A program made the translations under genes and the position numbers. From Rhizobium sp. G21 (lineage in GTDB: Bacteria > Pseudomonadota > Alphaproteobacteria > Rhizobiales > Rhizobiaceae): a stretch of 64,000 bases of DNA. Location: the NCBI RefSeq assembly GCF_014158035.1, contig NZ_JACFXW010000001.1, positions 4,008,001 through 4,072,000 on the forward strand, written 5' to 3'. This document shows, piece by piece, positions 1 to 8,120 of this stretch. Below the pieces are notes generated by a model. That model searched no databases. It worked only from the letters and a program-made list of their open reading frames with translations, and was not told where the DNA came from. Each line of letters opens with the position of its first letter. The stretch's first letter is position 1.

Positions 1-2
1 CC

Positions 3-1187
3 CGCCGCGAAGAGGAGCAACAGGTCCGCTTCGCAGTCGACAATCTCGCCAATGCGCTGGCGCGTCTCGCCGACGGCGACCTGACGGTGCAGATCGACAA
101 ACCGTTCCGCGAAGACCTCGAGCGGGTGCGCGAGGATTTCAACCGCGCCATGGACAAATTGCAGTCCGTCATCGCCGAGGTGAAGAACAATTCCGCCTCC
201 ATCGAAGCCAACGCCTCGCAGATGCGCGGCGCCGCCGACGACCTCGCCCGCCGCACGGAGCAGCAGGCCGCGTCGCTCGAAGAGACGTCGGCCGCGCTCG
301 AGGAAATCACCGCCACCGTCAAGAAATCATCCGAGCGCGCCGAAGAGGCGACCCGCATGGTCGACGGCACCAAGGCGAATGCGCAGCAGTCGAGCACCGT
401 CGTCTCCGAAGCGATGAACGCCATGGAGCGCATCGAGACGGCCTCCAACGAAATCGGCAAGATCATCAACGTCATCGACGAGATCGCCTTCCAGACCAAC
501 CTGCTGGCGCTCAATGCCGGCGTCGAGGCGGCGCGGGCCGGCGAAGCGGGCAAGGGCTTCGCCGTCGTCGCCCAGGAAGTGCGCGAACTCGCCGGACGGG
601 CCGCCGGCGCCGCCAAGGACATCAAGAGCCTCGTGGCGCGCTCCAGCGGCGAAGTGAAGACCGGGGTCGAACTGGTCACCGCCACCCGCGACGCGCTGGT
701 CGACATCGCCGCCGAAGTGTCGCGGATCAACGAGATCGTCCGCGAGATTTCCACCACCGCTCAGGAGCAGTCGGTCGGCATCCAGCAGATCAACAGCGCC
801 ATCAACCAGATGGATCAGATGACCCAGCAGAACGCCGCGATGGTCGAGGAGACCAACGCCGCCAGCCATACGCTGGCGCAGGATGCGGGCGGCCTGACCT
901 CGCTGATGAAACAGTTCCAGATTTCCGCCACCGCCGGCCGCTCGGCCGCCTTCTCCTCCGGCGGCTCCGATCAGGCCGCGTCGCAGCAGCGCCAATCCGC
1001 GCAGCCGTCTTCGCCGCCGGTGCGCGCCAAATCGCTATTCGCTCCGGCCAAGCCGGCCAGCGAGGCCTCGCGACCGCGTCCGTCGCCCGCCAAGAATCTG
1101 GTCGACAAGCTCGCAGGAGCTTTCGGCTCGAAACCCGCCGCTTCGGCGGTCTCCAGCTCCAACGCCAACAACTGGGAAGAGTTCTAA
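3..1187 (+). CDS. Methyl-accepting chemotaxis protein, C-terminal part (5' end outside window)
   Basis: The frame is open from the first bases of the window, so this is the last 394 residues of a chemoreceptor. The first ~30 residues look like the end of a HAMP domain ([11 protein letters not shown]). The rest is the long coiled-coil signalling domain, with the conserved hairpin tip around fragment residues 150-200 ([19 protein letters not shown]). A low-complexity Ser/Pro/Ala linker follows, and the protein ends in NWEEF, the pentapeptide type that tethers CheR or CheB in receptors with adaptation sites. cheW follows after one base, so receptor and coupling protein are probably co-transcribed and co-translated. 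The ligand-binding part lies outside the window and its stimulus cannot be inferred. Confidence 0.95.
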   Translation, partial: RREEEQQVRFAVDNLANALARLADGDLTVQIDKPFREDLERVREDFNRAMDKLQSVIAEVKNNSASIEANASQMRGAADDLARRTEQQAASLEETSAALEEITATVKKSSERAEEATRMVDGTKANAQQSSTVVSEAMNAMERIETASNEIGKIINVIDEIAFQTNLLALNAGVEAARAGEAGKGFAVVAQEVRELAGRAAGAAKDIKSLVARSSGEVKTGVELVTATRDALVDIAAEVSRINEIVREISTTAQEQSVGIQQINSAINQMDQMTQQNAAMVEETNAASHTLAQDAGGLTSLMKQFQISATAGRSAAFSSGGSDQAASQQRQSAQPSSPPVRAKSLFAPAKPASEASRPRPSPAKNLVDKLAGAFGSKPAASAVSSSNANNWEEF

Positions 1188-1188
1188 C

Positions 1189-1653
1189 ATGAGCATGACG
1201 ATCAAGCAGTCCGGATCGCACCTCGAAATCGTGTCGTTTCACCTGGGCGATCAGGAATTCTGTATCGATATCATGGCGATCCGCGAAATCCGCGGTTGGG
1301 CGCCGGTGACGCCGATGCCGCATACGCCGGCCTATGTGCTCGGCCTGATCAACCTGCGCGGCGCGGTGATTCCGGTCATCGACATGGCCTGCCGCCTGGG
1401 CATGAAGATGACCGAGCCGTCCGAACGTTCGGCGATCATCGTCACCGATATCGGCGGCAAGCTGGTGGGTCTTCTGGTCGAGCAGGTCTCGGACATGATG
1501 ACGATCAAGAACGACGATCTGCAGCCGGCCCCGGAAATCATTCCGGAAGCCCAGCGCGCCTTCTGCCGCGGCATCGTGGCGCTCGAAAAGTCGATGGTCT
1601 GCTTCCTCAACCTCGACACGGTGATCGCCGACGAGCTCAAGCAGGCCGCCTGA
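1189..1653 (+). CDS. cheW: Chemotaxis coupling protein CheW
   Basis: A 154-residue single-domain CheW, the usual size, which bridges chemoreceptors and the CheA kinase at the inner face of the membrane. Recognisable stretches are FCIDIMAIREIRGW, the VLGLINLRGAVIPVIDM core strand-turn and the later GLLVEQVSDM segment. It starts one base after the receptor stop codon, an arrangement typical of a dedicated receptor-adaptor pair. The short gap to the next gene, which points the opposite way, contains only a GC-rich hairpin. Confidence 0.95.
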   Translation: MSMTIKQSGSHLEIVSFHLGDQEFCIDIMAIREIRGWAPVTPMPHTPAYVLGLINLRGAVIPVIDMACRLGMKMTEPSERSAIIVTDIGGKLVGLLVEQVSDMMTIKNDDLQPAPEIIPEAQRAFCRGIVALEKSMVCFLNLDTVIADELKQAA

Positions 1654-1679
1654 GCGGATACGACCTGAGCATACATTCA

Positions 1680-1710
1680 GCGCGGGAGCCCAGTTGGCGG
1701 GGTCCCGCGC
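1680..1710. terminator. GC-rich hairpin between convergent cheW and creA
   Basis: GCGCGGGAGCCC pairs with GGGGTCCCGCGC with one mismatch across an eight-base loop. It lies between two convergent genes, as expected for a shared terminator, but has no T tract on either side. The terminator role is therefore a guess from position. Confidence 0.3.
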
Positions 1711-1728
1711 CTTCAGCGTTTATGCGCC

Positions 1729-2223
1729 TTACTGCGGCTTGCCTTCCGTCCACGTGACCTGCTGATTGAAGAGCGGCACGGTGGAGATGGCCATCTTCGC
1801 CGATCCTTCGACCACTTCGCGCGAATGGATCAGATAGATCAGCGTGTCGTTCTTCTTGTCGTAGATACGGTTAACGACCAGCGATTTCCACACCAGCGAC
1901 AGGCCCGAGCGGAAGACTTCCTCGCCATCCTCGTCCAGATCGATGTCGCCCAGGGTAATCGGCCCGGTCTGGCGGCAGGCTATGGAGCTGTTGGACGGGT
2001 CCTCGAACCAGTTGCCCTTGCGCAGACGATCGATGACCCCGCGATCGAAATAGGCGACATGGCAGGTGACGCCTTGAACCTTCGGGTCCTGAACGGCGTC
2101 GACGACGATGTCGTTGCCGGTCCAGTCGACGCCGACTTCGCCGACCCGATCGGCCGCAAGGACGGGCGAAGCGCCCGCCGCCGCCATCAACGCTCCGAAT
2201 GCGGCGCGCTTCCAAATCTTCAT
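1729..2223 (-). CDS. creA: CreA family periplasmic protein
   Basis: A 164-residue protein of the CreA family (function unknown). A signal peptide of ~23 residues (MKIWKRAAFG... to VLA) points to the periplasm. Family features visible are VGEVGVDWTGNDIVVDAVQDP after the signal, two cysteines (Cys54 in TCHVAYF and Cys83 in IACRQTG) and the C-terminal LVYLIHSRE-like block, here TLIYLIHSREVVEG. The start was chosen at this ATG because a GAGGAG ribosome-binding site precedes it and the signal peptide begins there. The frame stays open for 50 more codons upstream, but those codons do not look like protein. It stands alone, convergent with cheW. Confidence 0.88.
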   Translation of the reverse strand: MKIWKRAAFGALMAAAGASPVLAADRVGEVGVDWTGNDIVVDAVQDPKVQGVTCHVAYFDRGVIDRLRKGNWFEDPSNSSIACRQTGPITLGDIDLDEDGEEVFRSGLSLVWKSLVVNRIYDKKNDTLIYLIHSREVVEGSAKMAISTVPLFNQQVTWTEGKPQ

Positions 2224-2481
2224 GCTCGTCTCCTCGTGATGATCGCATCTGTCCCTGAGAGTGGTCACGCGGGCCACCGCTTTCAAGACCAGGAAAAATT
2301 TGTCGGCGCGTCTTCGCCTTTCCTGCTGACGATCGTCAATTGGAGGCGCAGCGACGCGAGCCGCGACAAGCACTTACCGCGGCGCGTCTTCTCAGCTGTC
2401 ATGAAATGCGGTTGAGCGAGGTCAAGGCGGTGGCGTCCGGCGGGTGTAGCCTTTCATCACTGCTGATGAAGGAGGCGCGTC

Positions 2482-2664
2482 ATGCGCAACATCGTCGAAC
2501 TCTTCACGCCATTCGTCATCCTGCTCGGACTGATCGGAATTGCCGCCGCGATCGAACTCGCTGCGGGCCGGTCGGAGTCGACGGCAGGTCTGGACCCCCG
2601 CCACCAGGCGCGCATCCGCACCCTGAATGGTCGCTTCGCGCGCCGTCTGCCGATCCGCCGCTGA
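2482..2664 (+). CDS. Small single-pass membrane protein
   Basis: Sixty residues: one hydrophobic segment (about residues 8-28, FVILLGLIGIAAAIELAA) followed by an Arg-rich tail ending RRLPIRR. A strong AAGGAGG ribosome-binding site sits just upstream of the ATG, the main reason for accepting such a short gene. A second small membrane protein gene follows after 37 bases, so the two may form a unit. No family recognised. Confidence 0.6.
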   Translation: MRNIVELFTPFVILLGLIGIAAAIELAAGRSESTAGLDPRHQARIRTLNGRFARRLPIRR

Positions 2665-2701
2665 ACACGAACAAAGCCATCATCCCACAGGAGGGAGAGC
2701 C

Positions 2702-2899
2702 ATGTTTCGCCTTGTCGCCATGATTTATGTTCTGGTCGCCACCGTGATGATGGGGTCGGCGGTCACCGCGCTGCTTGCATCCCGCATGAGCGAAGGCTGG
2801 CAGATTGGCGCCGCCGCGCTCGCCGGCGCGGCGCTGGCGATACCGGTCGCCTGGCTGATCGGACGCCAGATCTACAACAGCATCGGCCGCCGCGCCTGA
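2702..2899 (+). CDS. Small two-segment membrane protein
   Basis: Sixty-five residues with two predicted membrane segments (about 4-24 and 37-55) and a basic end (RQIYNSIGRRA). The ATG follows GGAGGGAGAG, a good ribosome-binding site. A start 75 bases further upstream in the same frame is possible but would add non-hydrophobic residues that overlap the preceding gene. Similar small inner-membrane proteins are widespread in rhizobia, but no function is known to me. Confidence 0.65.
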   Translation: MFRLVAMIYVLVATVMMGSAVTALLASRMSEGWQIGAAALAGAALAIPVAWLIGRQIYNSIGRRA

Positions 2900-2961
2900 G
2901 AGCCAATCCCGGACTGGATCCGGGGCTCCGGGAGGGGGCCGCGAGACGAGGGGCGTGAGGT

Positions 2962-4329
2962 CTATGCGGCCTGGTTGCCCAGGAGACTCAAATGGGGGAA
3001 GCTCTCTCCCGAGCCCTGGACAAGATCGTCCGTCACTTTTTCCGCCCAGCGGAAACCGGCGATGGCCGCGTCCTTCGTCTCGAAAAATTGGTTTGACTGG
3101 ATCAGCGCCGGACCCGCGCCCTCGACCACGCTGACGGCGCAGCCGACGCCGGCCCGACGGATGACGTTGCCGGTGACGGAGACATTGCGCAGATAGGGCC
3201 CCCAGCCGATCTGCAGGCCCCAGAGCGGCGCGTTCTCGACGACGTTTCCGGTGACGGTCGTTTCGGCTTCGGCGGATATGCCGATGCCGAAATATTGGCC
3301 CTCCTGCACATAGGGCCCTTCGGCGCGCAGGTTGCGGACGATATTGCCGCTGACCACGCCGAGACGTCCGCCTTCGTTGAAATTCACCACCGCGATGCCG
3401 TTGGCCGCGCCGTCGATCTGGTTCATGGCGATGATCGCGCCTTCGAAACCGAATTCCGAATAGATGGCCATTTCGCCCGACGCCAGGCACTGGTTGCCGA
3501 GGATCTGCACATTTGAGCCTGCATTGGAGCGGACGGCGGAGAAGGCGCAGTTGGAGATGTGATTGTTGGCGACGACGACGCCGTCGGCGCGGAAGACGTT
3601 GACGCCGTTGCCGTTTTCGCCGGTGCCGCCGGATTTGGCGGCGATGCGCTCGACGCGGTTGCCGGTGACGATCGTGTCGTCGGCGCCCTTGCTCCAGCGA
3701 TGGACGAGAATGCCGCCATTGCCGCAATCGAAGACGTGATTGCCGGTGATCTGCAAGCCCGTCGATTCGACGGCGTAGAGGCCGCTTTCGCCCGCGCCCG
3801 ACAGCGCGTTGTCGGCGATCCGCCCGCCCGAGCGCTCCACCCAGAGGGCGAATTTGGGGCTGCCGCGCAATTCCAGGTCGGAAATGTCGACGACGGGGAC
3901 ATTGCGGAGCGTCACCAGCCCATTCTGATCGTCGGCGAGCCACCGATTTGCGCCGTCGATCGTCAGACCAGCCATCATGACGCGCTTCGACCCCTCCGCC
4001 TGCATGAAACGACCCGAGCCGGTGTAGACGAGCTGCGTCGCGCCCGGCACGCCGCTCAGCCGCACCGTCTCGGGCAGCGTGATGTCGGAGATTTCATAGC
4101 GTCCCGGCGGCAGGAAGATCGGCGCGTCGCGCTTGGCGGCGGCGTCGAGCATGGCCTGGAAGGCGCGGCTGGCCGGATCGACTGCGCCGGGCCGCACGCC
4201 GAACTCCTCCGAATTGAGCGCGCCGCGAAAGCCGGAGACGTCCTGTGCCAGTGCGCTGCGCGTCGAGGCCGCGACAGCCGCCGCCGCCGTCAGCAGATTT
4301 CGCCTCGTCCATGCCGCGCCAGCCGTCAT
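2962..4329 (-). CDS. TAT-exported parallel beta-helix repeat protein (TIGR03808 type)
   Basis: A 455-residue protein. The N-terminus has a twin-arginine signal (TRRNLLTAAAAVAAS, then SALAQ), so it is probably exported folded to the periplasm. The mature part has a pectate-lyase-like opening (EEFGVRPGAVDPASRAFQAMLDAAAKRDAPIFLPPGRYEIS) and then many repeats of the pattern xVxxNxIxxxxxxGI, e.g. ITGNHVFDCGNGGILVH and VTGNVVENAPLWGLQIGW, forming a right-handed beta-helix. This layout matches the uncharacterised alphaproteobacterial family TIGR03808. No catalytic residues can be assigned, and a carbohydrate-related role is only suggested by the fold. Confidence 0.85.
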   Translation of the reverse strand: MTAGAAWTRRNLLTAAAAVAASTRSALAQDVSGFRGALNSEEFGVRPGAVDPASRAFQAMLDAAAKRDAPIFLPPGRYEISDITLPETVRLSGVPGATQLVYTGSGRFMQAEGSKRVMMAGLTIDGANRWLADDQNGLVTLRNVPVVDISDLELRGSPKFALWVERSGGRIADNALSGAGESGLYAVESTGLQITGNHVFDCGNGGILVHRWSKGADDTIVTGNRVERIAAKSGGTGENGNGVNVFRADGVVVANNHISNCAFSAVRSNAGSNVQILGNQCLASGEMAIYSEFGFEGAIIAMNQIDGAANGIAVVNFNEGGRLGVVSGNIVRNLRAEGPYVQEGQYFGIGISAEAETTVTGNVVENAPLWGLQIGWGPYLRNVSVTGNVIRRAGVGCAVSVVEGAGPALIQSNQFFETKDAAIAGFRWAEKVTDDLVQGSGESFPHLSLLGNQAA

Positions 4330-4521
4330 TGTCTTCTCCCGTCAACCGCCGCAAGAATGGCCGAGATTGCCTAATCGCAGGTGAAGGCCCTGAGGGAGGC
4401 GGGGCTGCGATAGCGGAAAAGGCCAAAACTGCGGGAAAATCGCCAAGACGAAACACGGCCCGACAGCGAGTGTCGCCCTTCACCGCCCGGAACGGATCTG
4501 GCCGGGGCGGAGGCATGCAGC

Positions 4522-5055
4522 ATGGGCAAGGGGCAAATCGAGGCCTTTTCGGATGGCGTCATCGCCATCATCATCACCATCATGGTGCTGGAGCTCCGCC
4601 CGCCTGAAGGCGATGACTGGCGGGCGATCTTCGATCTCTGGCCGGTTTTCCTCTCTTATGTGCTGAGCTTCGTCAATGTCGGGATCTACTGGAGCAATCA
4701 TCACCACATGCTCTCGCGGGTGACCCGGGTGGATGGCCGCATCCTCTGGCTCAACCTGCATCTGCTGTTCTGGCTGTCGCTGATGCCATTCGCCACCGCC
4801 GTGATGGGCGAGGGCGCCTTTTCCCGTTTCGGCGTCGCGCTCTATGGCGCCGATCTCTTCCTCTGCTCCGCCGCCTATAGCCTGCTCGTCCGCGCCTTTC
4901 GCGCGCTGCATGGGCCAGAGAGCGATTTCGCTCATGCGGACGGCCGCGACGTCAAATGCGTCGGCTCGGCGCTCGGCTATGCGGTTGGCTTCGGCCTGTC
5001 CTTCCGCTCCCCCGCGCTCGGTCTCGCCGTCTATGCCGGCGTGACGGCGATGTAG
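4522..5055 (+). CDS. TMEM175-like (DUF1211) potassium channel family membrane protein, C-terminus cut by a stop
   Basis: A 177-residue membrane protein. The FSDGVIAI motif at residues 9-16 is the signature of the first pore helix of bacterial TMEM175-type K+ channels. Further helices follow (VFLSYVLSFVNVGIYWSNHHHML, LHLLFWLSLMPFATAVMG and others), as expected for the six-helix family. The frame stops at TAG after VTAM, yet it continues in the same frame with FIPDRR. Family members usually end in a W-[FL]-[IV]-PDRR-type tail, so the TAG probably replaces a Trp codon (TGG). Loss of this short cytoplasmic tail may or may not matter. The gene is divergent from the beta-helix gene. Confidence 0.85.
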   Translation: MGKGQIEAFSDGVIAIIITIMVLELRPPEGDDWRAIFDLWPVFLSYVLSFVNVGIYWSNHHHMLSRVTRVDGRILWLNLHLLFWLSLMPFATAVMGEGAFSRFGVALYGADLFLCSAAYSLLVRAFRALHGPESDFAHADGRDVKCVGSALGYAVGFGLSFRSPALGLAVYAGVTAM

Positions 5056-5111
5056 TTCATCCCGGACCGGCGGTTCATGGGAGAGGGGCGTAGCCGACCA
5101 GCGGGCGCATA

Positions 5112-5141
5112 TTGTTACTTAAGTATATTTTGGTAATATAC
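5112..5141 (+). promoter_or_regulatory. brnTA promoter with overlapping inverted-repeat operator
   Basis: TTGTTA (5112-5117), a 16-base spacer and TAATAT (5134-5139) form a plausible sigma-70 promoter. A perfect inverted repeat GTATATT-ttggt-AATATAC (5123-5141) covers the -10 box. This is the expected position for autorepression by the antitoxin. The predicted start of transcription falls on or within a base or two of the brnT ATG. Confidence 0.6.
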
Positions 5142-5145
5142 AAAA

Positions 5146-5445
5146 ATGATTGATTGGTCGCTGATCGTCGGTTTTGATTGGGATGACGGCAACGCTCGGA
5201 AACGCGTTGAAAAGCATGATGTTGGTCAAGCCGAGACGGAGCAGATCTTTTTCAACGACCCTTCGGTAATCGCGTCAGATACAGGCCATAGCCTCAACGA
5301 GGTCAGGTTTCACGCCCTGGGTCAGACTGATTTTGGCGGGCTGCTCCATGTGACCTTCACCTTGAGGTCGGACAACACCAAACTTCGGATCATTTCCTCG
5401 AGACCCATGAGTCGGAAAGAGAGAGAAGTCTATGAAAGAGACTGA
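5146..5445 (+). CDS. brnT: BrnT family toxin (RelE-fold ribonuclease)
   Basis: Ninety-nine residues. FDWDDGNARKRVEKHDVG corresponds to the BrnT opening (F-x-W-D-x-x-K-x-x-x-N-x-x-K-H-x-V), and the C-terminus IISSRPMSRKEREVYE matches the family ending (I-x-A-R-x-A-x-x-x-E-R-x-x-Y). BrnT toxins cleave RNA and inhibit translation until bound by BrnA. No ribosome-binding site is visible: the ATG lies four bases behind the operator and at the predicted transcript start, so it may be translated from a leaderless mRNA. The last 14 bases overlap the antitoxin gene. Confidence 0.82.
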   Translation: MIDWSLIVGFDWDDGNARKRVEKHDVGQAETEQIFFNDPSVIASDTGHSLNEVRFHALGQTDFGGLLHVTFTLRSDNTKLRIISSRPMSRKEREVYERD

Positions 5446-5701
5446 AAATACGATTCCTGCTTTCCAGACCGAGGCCGAGGAACGGCAGTTTTGGGAAACG
5501 ACTGACAGCGTCGAACGTGTCGATTGGAGCAAGGCGGAACGAGTTCGATTGCCTAACCTGAAACCTTCAACCACCTCGATTTCGCTGCGTTTGCCGACTC
5601 CTCTTCTGGAGCGGATCAAAGTTGCGGCCAACAAGCGAGACGTTCCCTATCAATCGCTGATCAAGGTGTGGCTTTCCGAGAAGCTCGACGCCGCCTCCTG
5701 A
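5432..5701 (+). CDS. brnA: BrnA-type antitoxin (CopG/ribbon-helix-helix)
   Basis: Eighty-nine residues, overlapping brnT by 14 bases as in most toxin-antitoxin operons. The N-terminal half (IPAFQTEAEERQFWETTDSVERVDWSKAERV) is the toxin-binding arm of this family. The C-terminal half TTSISLRLPTPLLERIKVAANKRDVPYQSLIKVWLSEKL is a ribbon-helix-helix DNA-binding domain that would bind the inverted repeat upstream of brnT and repress the operon. The family also includes antitoxins annotated simply as CopG-like; partnership with BrnT is inferred from position. Confidence 0.8.
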   Translation: MKETENTIPAFQTEAEERQFWETTDSVERVDWSKAERVRLPNLKPSTTSISLRLPTPLLERIKVAANKRDVPYQSLIKVWLSEKLDAAS

Positions 5702-5780
5702 AGCGCGCGTCGCGCATAAGCTCCGCGCCAGTTGGCTGTGCGATGGCGGAAGGCGGAAAACCTTCTCGCGGAGTCCCGAC

Positions 5781-6638
5781 ATGAAGACGCGCACGATCAA
5801 GACACTCCTGGCTCTTACGCTTTTGTCTGTGCCCTTGGCCGGCTGCCTGAGCTCTCCCGAGGATCTGAATTTTTACGACACCGGCTCCACCGACGCCGAT
5901 CGCTTCGTGGCGCAGACCTATCCGGTCTGGGCGCGTCCGGTGGTGGTGAAGAAGAAGACGATCTTCACCTCCGACGTCAACGAGATCAAGCCGACGGTGG
6001 TCTATCAGGACACTGCGGGCTATCCGATCGCCTCCGCCGCCACGACCGGCGCAATGATGCAGCATCCGTCCTTGATGTATGCTCAGCCCAAACTGCGCGT
6101 CGCCGCCTATGCCGAATTCGAAGAGGGCGGCCGCCGGATTGCGGCGGTGCCGGTGGAAAATGTCGATCCCGAATTCCTGCGCAAGGAAGTCGCCTACAAG
6201 ACGTCGGAACAGCCCGGCACGCTGGTGGTCGATACGCGCTCGCGCCATCTCTATCTCGTGCTCGGCAATGGCCGCGCCATGCGCTACGGCGTCGGCATCG
6301 GTCGCCAGGGCTATGCCTGGAAGGGTCGCGGCGTGATCCAGTTCAAGCGCGAATGGCCGCGCTGGACGCCCTCCGGCGACTACGTCGCGGAGAAGCCCGA
6401 GATGAAGATGTTCTCGGCCTCCTATGGCGGCCTGGTCGGCGGCGTCAACAATCCGCTCGGCGCCCGTGCGCTCTATATCTTCGCCGACGGCAAGGACACG
6501 CTGTTCCGCGTCCACGGCACGCCGGACTGGAAGTCGGTCGGCAAACAGGTTTCGTCCGGCTGCATCCGCATGTTCAATCAGGATGTCGTCGATCTCTATC
6601 GCCGCGTCGGCCGCGGCGCGCAGATCGTGGTCAAGTGA
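5781..6638 (+). CDS. L,D-transpeptidase lipoprotein (ErfK/YbiS/YnhG family)
   Basis: A 285-residue envelope enzyme expected to form 3-3 peptidoglycan cross-links or attach proteins to peptidoglycan. The first 22 residues are a lipoprotein signal ending in the lipobox LAGC (Cys22). The C-terminal YkuD domain starts near GTLVVDTRSRHLYLVL and contains the catalytic HGT...SSGCIRM block with His245 and Cys261. The N-terminal ~130 residues have no recognised domain. The start ATG follows CGGAG. It lies 79 bases after the brnA stop and is probably transcribed independently. Confidence 0.92.
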   Translation: MKTRTIKTLLALTLLSVPLAGCLSSPEDLNFYDTGSTDADRFVAQTYPVWARPVVVKKKTIFTSDVNEIKPTVVYQDTAGYPIASAATTGAMMQHPSLMYAQPKLRVAAYAEFEEGGRRIAAVPVENVDPEFLRKEVAYKTSEQPGTLVVDTRSRHLYLVLGNGRAMRYGVGIGRQGYAWKGRGVIQFKREWPRWTPSGDYVAEKPEMKMFSASYGGLVGGVNNPLGARALYIFADGKDTLFRVHGTPDWKSVGKQVSSGCIRMFNQDVVDLYRRVGRGAQIVVK

Positions 6639-7073
6639 TCACGCCTCTTCGAGATTGCGCCTGACCCGGCGCAATCCGTCCATCAGCGCCTGCATCTGCT
6701 GAAGGTCGCAGCCGATCGCCTGGCCGATGGTCTTCAACACATCTTGCGCCCTCGTTTTCAGGATCACGCCCGACGTGGTCAGCGCGATCATCACCTGGCG
6801 TTCGTCCTCGCGGCTGCGTTCGCGCCTGATATAGCCGGTCTTTTCCAGTCGTTTCAGCAGCGGCGACAGCGTGCCGGTGTCGAGCCCCAGCGCAGCGCCG
6901 ATCTCTGTCACACTCGCGGCGCGTTTTTCCCATAGAACAAGCATCACGAGATATTGCGGATAGGTGAGGCCGAGCTCTGTGAGCAGCGGCCGGTAAGCCT
7001 TTGTGAAGGCGTGGCTCGCCGCATAGATGGCGAAGCAAAGCTGGTTGTCGAGGCTCAAGGGGTCGTCGGTCAT
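6639..7073 (-). CDS. ohrR: Organic hydroperoxide sensor-repressor OhrR (MarR family)
   Basis: A 144-residue MarR-type regulator that senses organic peroxides through a reactive cysteine. LDNQLCFAIYAASHAFTKAYRPLL places Cys13 at the OhrR peroxidatic position, and a second cysteine, Cys122 (AIGCDL), suggests the two-cysteine mechanism known from Xanthomonas OhrR. The wing-helix segment LGLDTGTLSPLLKRLEKTGYIRRERSREDERQ is typical. The ATG was placed at MTDD because AGGAG precedes it; nine codons of open frame upstream are ignored. It is divergent from ohr, with a matching inverted repeat between them, and its stop codon directly follows that of the L,D-transpeptidase gene. Confidence 0.92.
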   Translation of the reverse strand: MTDDPLSLDNQLCFAIYAASHAFTKAYRPLLTELGLTYPQYLVMLVLWEKRAASVTEIGAALGLDTGTLSPLLKRLEKTGYIRRERSREDERQVMIALTTSGVILKTRAQDVLKTIGQAIGCDLQQMQALMDGLRRVRRNLEEA

Positions 7074-7130
7074 GGCAGTCTCCTGATCCCATCCATACAC
7101 GCCGAAGTGAATTTTGTAAAATTATATTGC

Positions 7131-7147
7131 GCACAACATAATTGTGC
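7131..7147. promoter_or_regulatory. Probable OhrR operator between ohrR and ohr
   Basis: GCACAA-cataa-TTGTGC is a perfect 6-base inverted repeat with a 5-base spacer in an A+T-rich stretch of the 113-base divergent region. Both genes' promoters must lie here. Assignment to OhrR is by position; the ACAA/TTGT core resembles known OhrR boxes. Confidence 0.6.
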
Positions 7148-7186
7148 ACTATATAGCTTATGTCAAATCCAAACAGGGAGACAGAA

Positions 7187-7609
7187 ATGCCCATTCTCTA
7201 CACCACCCGCGCAACCTCCACCGGCGGCCGCGTCGGTTCCTCCAAGACGGATGACGGCAACCTCTCCGTCAACCTGACCTCGCCGAAGGAACTCGGCGGC
7301 GACGGCGCGCCCGGCACCAATCCGGAGCAGCTGTTCGCAGCCGGCTATTCCGCCTGCTTCCTCGGCGCGCTGAAATATGTCGCCGGCCAGGCCAAGGTGA
7401 AGCTCTCGCCCGAAACCCATGTCACCGCCACGGTCGGCATCGGCCCGCGCGAAGACGGCACCGGCTTCGGCATCGAAGTGTCGCTGTCGGTCGATGTTCC
7501 GGATGTCGATCGCGCGGTTGCGGAAGATCTGGTCGCCAAAGCCCATATCGTCTGCCCCTACAGCCATGCGATGCGCACTTCGACCGAAGTTCAGGTCACG
7601 CTCGCCTGA
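7187..7609 (+). CDS. ohr: Organic hydroperoxide resistance protein Ohr
   Basis: A 140-residue OsmC/Ohr-family thiol peroxidase that reduces organic hydroperoxides at the expense of lipoylated proteins. The catalytic pair Cys57 (AGYSACFLGAL) and Cys123 (AHIVCPYSHA) is present, along with the active-site Arg15 (TGGRVG) and Glu47 (TNPEQLFAAGY). The ATG was chosen at MPILYTT, behind CAGGGAGACAG; nine codons of open frame upstream are unlikely to be translated. Divergent from its expected repressor ohrR. Confidence 0.95.
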   Translation: MPILYTTRATSTGGRVGSSKTDDGNLSVNLTSPKELGGDGAPGTNPEQLFAAGYSACFLGALKYVAGQAKVKLSPETHVTATVGIGPREDGTGFGIEVSLSVDVPDVDRAVAEDLVAKAHIVCPYSHAMRTSTEVQVTLA

Positions 7610-7615
7610 TCCGGA

Positions 7616-8062
7616 TCAACCGATCCGACGCAAATCCTGCCGCAGGCGATCCATGTCGCCCTGCGGCATTTCTGTATCCAGCGCCTCGTGTTCGGATTTC
7701 CACACGGGCAAGGCGCGGGCGAGGACATCGAGGCCGGCCTCCGTCAGCAACAGCAGCCGGGCGCGGCGATCCTTCTCGCTCGGAATAACTTTCAGGAGGC
7801 CGTCGCGTTCCAGGGGCTTCAGCGCCGCCGTCAGCGTGGTGCGGTCCATGGCGAGAAGGTCGGCCACCGCTGACAAAGGCGGCGGCTCGGGCCGGTTGAG
7901 CGACATCAGCAGAGAAAATTGACCATTGGTGAGGCCGAACGGTTTCAGCGCCTTGTCGAAGCGGCGGGCCAGCGCGCGGGCGGCGCGCTGGGCATGCAGG
8001 CAGATGCAGTGATCCTTGACGAACAGCGTGGTTTGAAAGGGGACGGCGCGTTGAATTGACAT
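7616..8062 (-). CDS. MarR family transcriptional regulator with N-terminal CxC motif
   Basis: A 148-residue winged-helix MarR protein. The DNA-binding part is visible as PPLSAVADLLAMDRTTLTAALKPLERDGLLKVIPSEKDRRARLLLLT. Cys19 and Cys21 (DHCICLHAQRAARAL) at the dimer-helix start suggest thiol sensing, an inference from the OhrR-like location. It is divergent from a DUF899 thioredoxin-like gene, with a palindrome between them. Its 3' end is convergent with ohr, six bases away. Confidence 0.82.
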   Translation of the reverse strand: MSIQRAVPFQTTLFVKDHCICLHAQRAARALARRFDKALKPFGLTNGQFSLLMSLNRPEPPPLSAVADLLAMDRTTLTAALKPLERDGLLKVIPSEKDRRARLLLLTEAGLDVLARALPVWKSEHEALDTEMPQGDMDRLRQDLRRIG

Positions 8063-8073
8063 GGCCTATATAT

Positions 8074-8085
8074 GTTGATATCAAC
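8074..8085. promoter_or_regulatory. Palindromic operator candidate between marR and the DUF899 gene
   Basis: GTTGATATCAAC is a perfect 12-base palindrome in the 58-base divergent gap, flanked by the A+T-rich sequence TATATAT that could supply a -10 box. Position and symmetry suggest binding by the adjacent MarR dimer. Confidence 0.55.
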
Positions 8086-8120
8086 GTAAATGTCAAGTCC
8101 AACGGCGAGGAGGAAGCCTG

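Noticed and set aside
4245-4607. Frame encoding a His-rich run (RHRHHHHHHG) that looks like a metal-binding protein
   Set aside because: It overlaps the start of the TMEM175-like gene in another frame; the run is the CATCAT-rich codon stretch encoding IIITIM of that protein.
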